NCBI RefSeq assembly: GCF_000526375.1
Contig: NZ_JAFY01000007.1
Span: 310,001-374,000, forward strand
Origin: Aminiphilus circumscriptus DSM 16581
Lineage (GTDB): Bacteria; Synergistota; Synergistia; Synergistales; Aminiphilaceae
Direction: 5' to 3'
DNA: 64,000 nt
This document shows, in pieces, positions 62,741 to 64,000 of the stretch. The notes below the pieces were generated by a model. That model was not told where the DNA came from and searched no databases. It saw only the letters and a program-made list of their open reading frames with translations. Made by a program: the position numbers and the translations under genes. Each line of letters starts with the position of its first letter. The first letter of the stretch is position 1.

Positions 62741-64000
62741 ATGGGATACGATTTTCCGACCGTTGAAAAGAAGTGGCAACAGTACTGGGAAGAGAAGGGC
62801 GTCTTTCACGTGGAACGGGATCCGGGCAAGCCCAAGTTCTATTGTCTGGAGATGTTCCCCTACCCGAGCGGTGCGCTGCACATGGGGCATCTTCGGAACT
62901 ATTCCATCGGGGATCTGTTGGCCCGGTTCCTCTGGATGAAGGGATTCAATGTGCTGCATCCCATGGGATTCGATGCCTTCGGGCTTCCCGCGGAGAATGC
63001 CGCCATCAAGTACGGCGTACACCCCCATCAGTGGACGTGGCAGAATATCGAGCACATGACGGACCAGCTCAAGCGGATGGGCTGCAGCTACGACTGGCGT
63101 CGTCGGGTGGAGAGCTGCAATCCCAACTATTACCGGTGGACGCAGTGGCTTTTCCTCCAGTTCTTCAAGAAGGGGCTCGCCTATCGGAAGCATGCACCGG
63201 TGAACTGGTGTTCCGACTGCAAAACTGTTCTCGCCAACGAACAGGTGATTGACGGAGGGCATTGCTGGCGTTGCCACACGCCGGTGACGAAGCGCGCCCT
63301 CGAGCAGTGGTTCCTGCGCATCACCGACTATGCCCAGGAGTTGCTCGACTCACTTAAAGAGCTTCCCGGGTGGCCTGAGAGAGTACGTGTCATGCAGGAG
63401 AACTGGATCGGCCGATCCGAGGGTGTGCGTCTCGCGTTTTCCGTTCCGGAATTCGGCGAAGAGCTGGAGACGTTTACCACCAGATTCGATACCATCTTCG
63501 GCGTGACCTTTCTTGCCCTGGCGCCGGAGCATCCCCTGGTGGAAAAAATCATCGCGCGCTCTCCTCAAGCGGAGAAATTGCGCTCCTTTGTTCGGGAAGT
63601 CACTGCCGAGAGCGAGATCGACCGGACGGCTGTGGGAGGAGAGAAGAAGGGCATCTTCACGGGGTATTCGGCGGTCAATCCCGTGAACGGCGAAGAGGTG
63701 CCTCTGTACATTGCGAACTATATCCTCATGGAATACGGCACCGGGGCCATCATGGGCGTTCCCGCCCACGACCAGCGCGACTTCGATTTTGCCCGCAAGT
63801 TCGGCATTCCCATTCGCGTCGTCATCGCTCCCGCGGACGGAACGAAGCTTGACGGAAACACCATGCCCAAGGCCTTCGAAGAGCCTGGGATCCAGTGCAA
63901 TTCGGGATTTTTCGACGGAATGCCCTCGCAGGAGGCGATTCCCCGCATGGCTGCCTGGGCGGAGGAGCAGGGATACGGCGTCCGGGAAGTGAACTTCCGT
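62741..64000 (+). CDS. leuS: leucyl-tRNA synthetase, N-terminal part (cut by window edge)
   Basis: The first 420 codons are present and open to the window end. The class-I HIGH motif is in FPYPSGALHMGHLRNYSIGD. The zinc-binding module reads VNWCSDCKTVLANEQVIDGG with HCWRCHTPVTKRALEQWFLR. The editing domain begins near residue 225 and shows FTTRFDTIFGVTFLALAPEH with the T-rich region and YGTGAIMGVPAHDQRDFDFA. KMSKS lies downstream, outside the window. ATG 62741 is preceded by GAGGAGGT. Start and family are secure. Confidence 0.98.
   Translation, partial: MGYDFPTVEKKWQQYWEEKGVFHVERDPGKPKFYCLEMFPYPSGALHMGHLRNYSIGDLLARFLWMKGFNVLHPMGFDAFGLPAENAAIKYGVHPHQWTWQNIEHMTDQLKRMGCSYDWRRRVESCNPNYYRWTQWLFLQFFKKGLAYRKHAPVNWCSDCKTVLANEQVIDGGHCWRCHTPVTKRALEQWFLRITDYAQELLDSLKELPGWPERVRVMQENWIGRSEGVRLAFSVPEFGEELETFTTRFDTIFGVTFLALAPEHPLVEKIIARSPQAEKLRSFVREVTAESEIDRTAVGGEKKGIFTGYSAVNPVNGEEVPLYIANYILMEYGTGAIMGVPAHDQRDFDFARKFGIPIRVVIAPADGTKLDGNTMPKAFEEPGIQCNSGFFDGMPSQEAIPRMAAWAEEQGYGVREVNFR

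Overview
Composition and gene content point to a motile, GC-rich, anaerobic, amino-acid-using bacterium with two membranes, most likely a member of the Synergistota. This is inference from gene families and gene order. P- and L-ring flagellar genes and an OmpH-type protein imply an outer membrane. The flagellar gene order, however, is Bacillus-like: an mbl-type mreB sits beside two rod-protein genes, and the order comFC-yvyF-flgM-flgN-flgK-flgL-fliW-csrA-(maf)-flagellin-flaG is kept. No rRNA, tRNA, CRISPR array or intact insertion sequence was recognised.

Layout. 1-6391 (+): end of truA, then mreB, flgF, flgG, flgA, flgH, flgI, flgJ and a small Cys-cluster protein. 6392-12054: a lysine 6-aminotransferase, a DUF3084 membrane protein, two small genes and metK, with two copies of a ~100-bp MITE-like element. 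12207-26829 (+): comFC and the late flagellar operon, ending in flagellin and flaG. 27119-34557 (+): a pseudaminic acid island (pseB, pseF, pseI, pseH, pseG, pseC) interrupted by a transposase remnant, a truncated DUF4910 gene, a gene stub and a third MITE copy. 34642-46892: a DUF3343 gene, ompH, then a minus-strand block with a complete branched-chain amino acid ABC transporter, an adenosine-specific kinase-like protein, an M20 amidohydrolase, a D-aminoacylase, a YfcC-type carrier and a sodium:solute symporter. 46977-51762 (+): a periplasmic-binding-protein-like gene, then a tight operon DRTGG / HATPase / [FeFe]-hydrogenase-like Fe-S protein / DRTGG / PHP. 51784-58653 (-): histidine biosynthesis hisD-Z-G-B-H-A-F, and hisIE after a gap. 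58856-64000 (+): radA, an NfeD-type membrane protease, a slipin, and the first 420 codons of leuS.

How the parts work together. The flagellar genes form a regulatory circuit readable in the DNA. flgM (anti-sigma-28) has its own sigma-28-type promoter. fliW and csrA are adjacent and upstream of flagellin, and the flagellin leader carries two CsrA-type GGA sites, one in a hexaloop and one over the Shine-Dalgarno. A 34-codon open frame, coupled to the end of the maf gene, runs through both sites. Maf plus the pseudaminic acid genes predict a glycosylated flagellin. The transport and deacylase genes predict scavenging of amino acids and N-acylated derivatives.

The most unusual unit is the five-gene operon at 48345-51762. 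Its central protein keeps the four cysteine positions that bind the H-cluster cubane in [FeFe] hydrogenases but has tyrosine in place of the proton-relay cysteine. It is flanked by two DRTGG proteins, an RsbW-like ATPase and a PHP phosphoesterase, which suggests a redox- or hydrogen-sensing signalling module. That function is inference.
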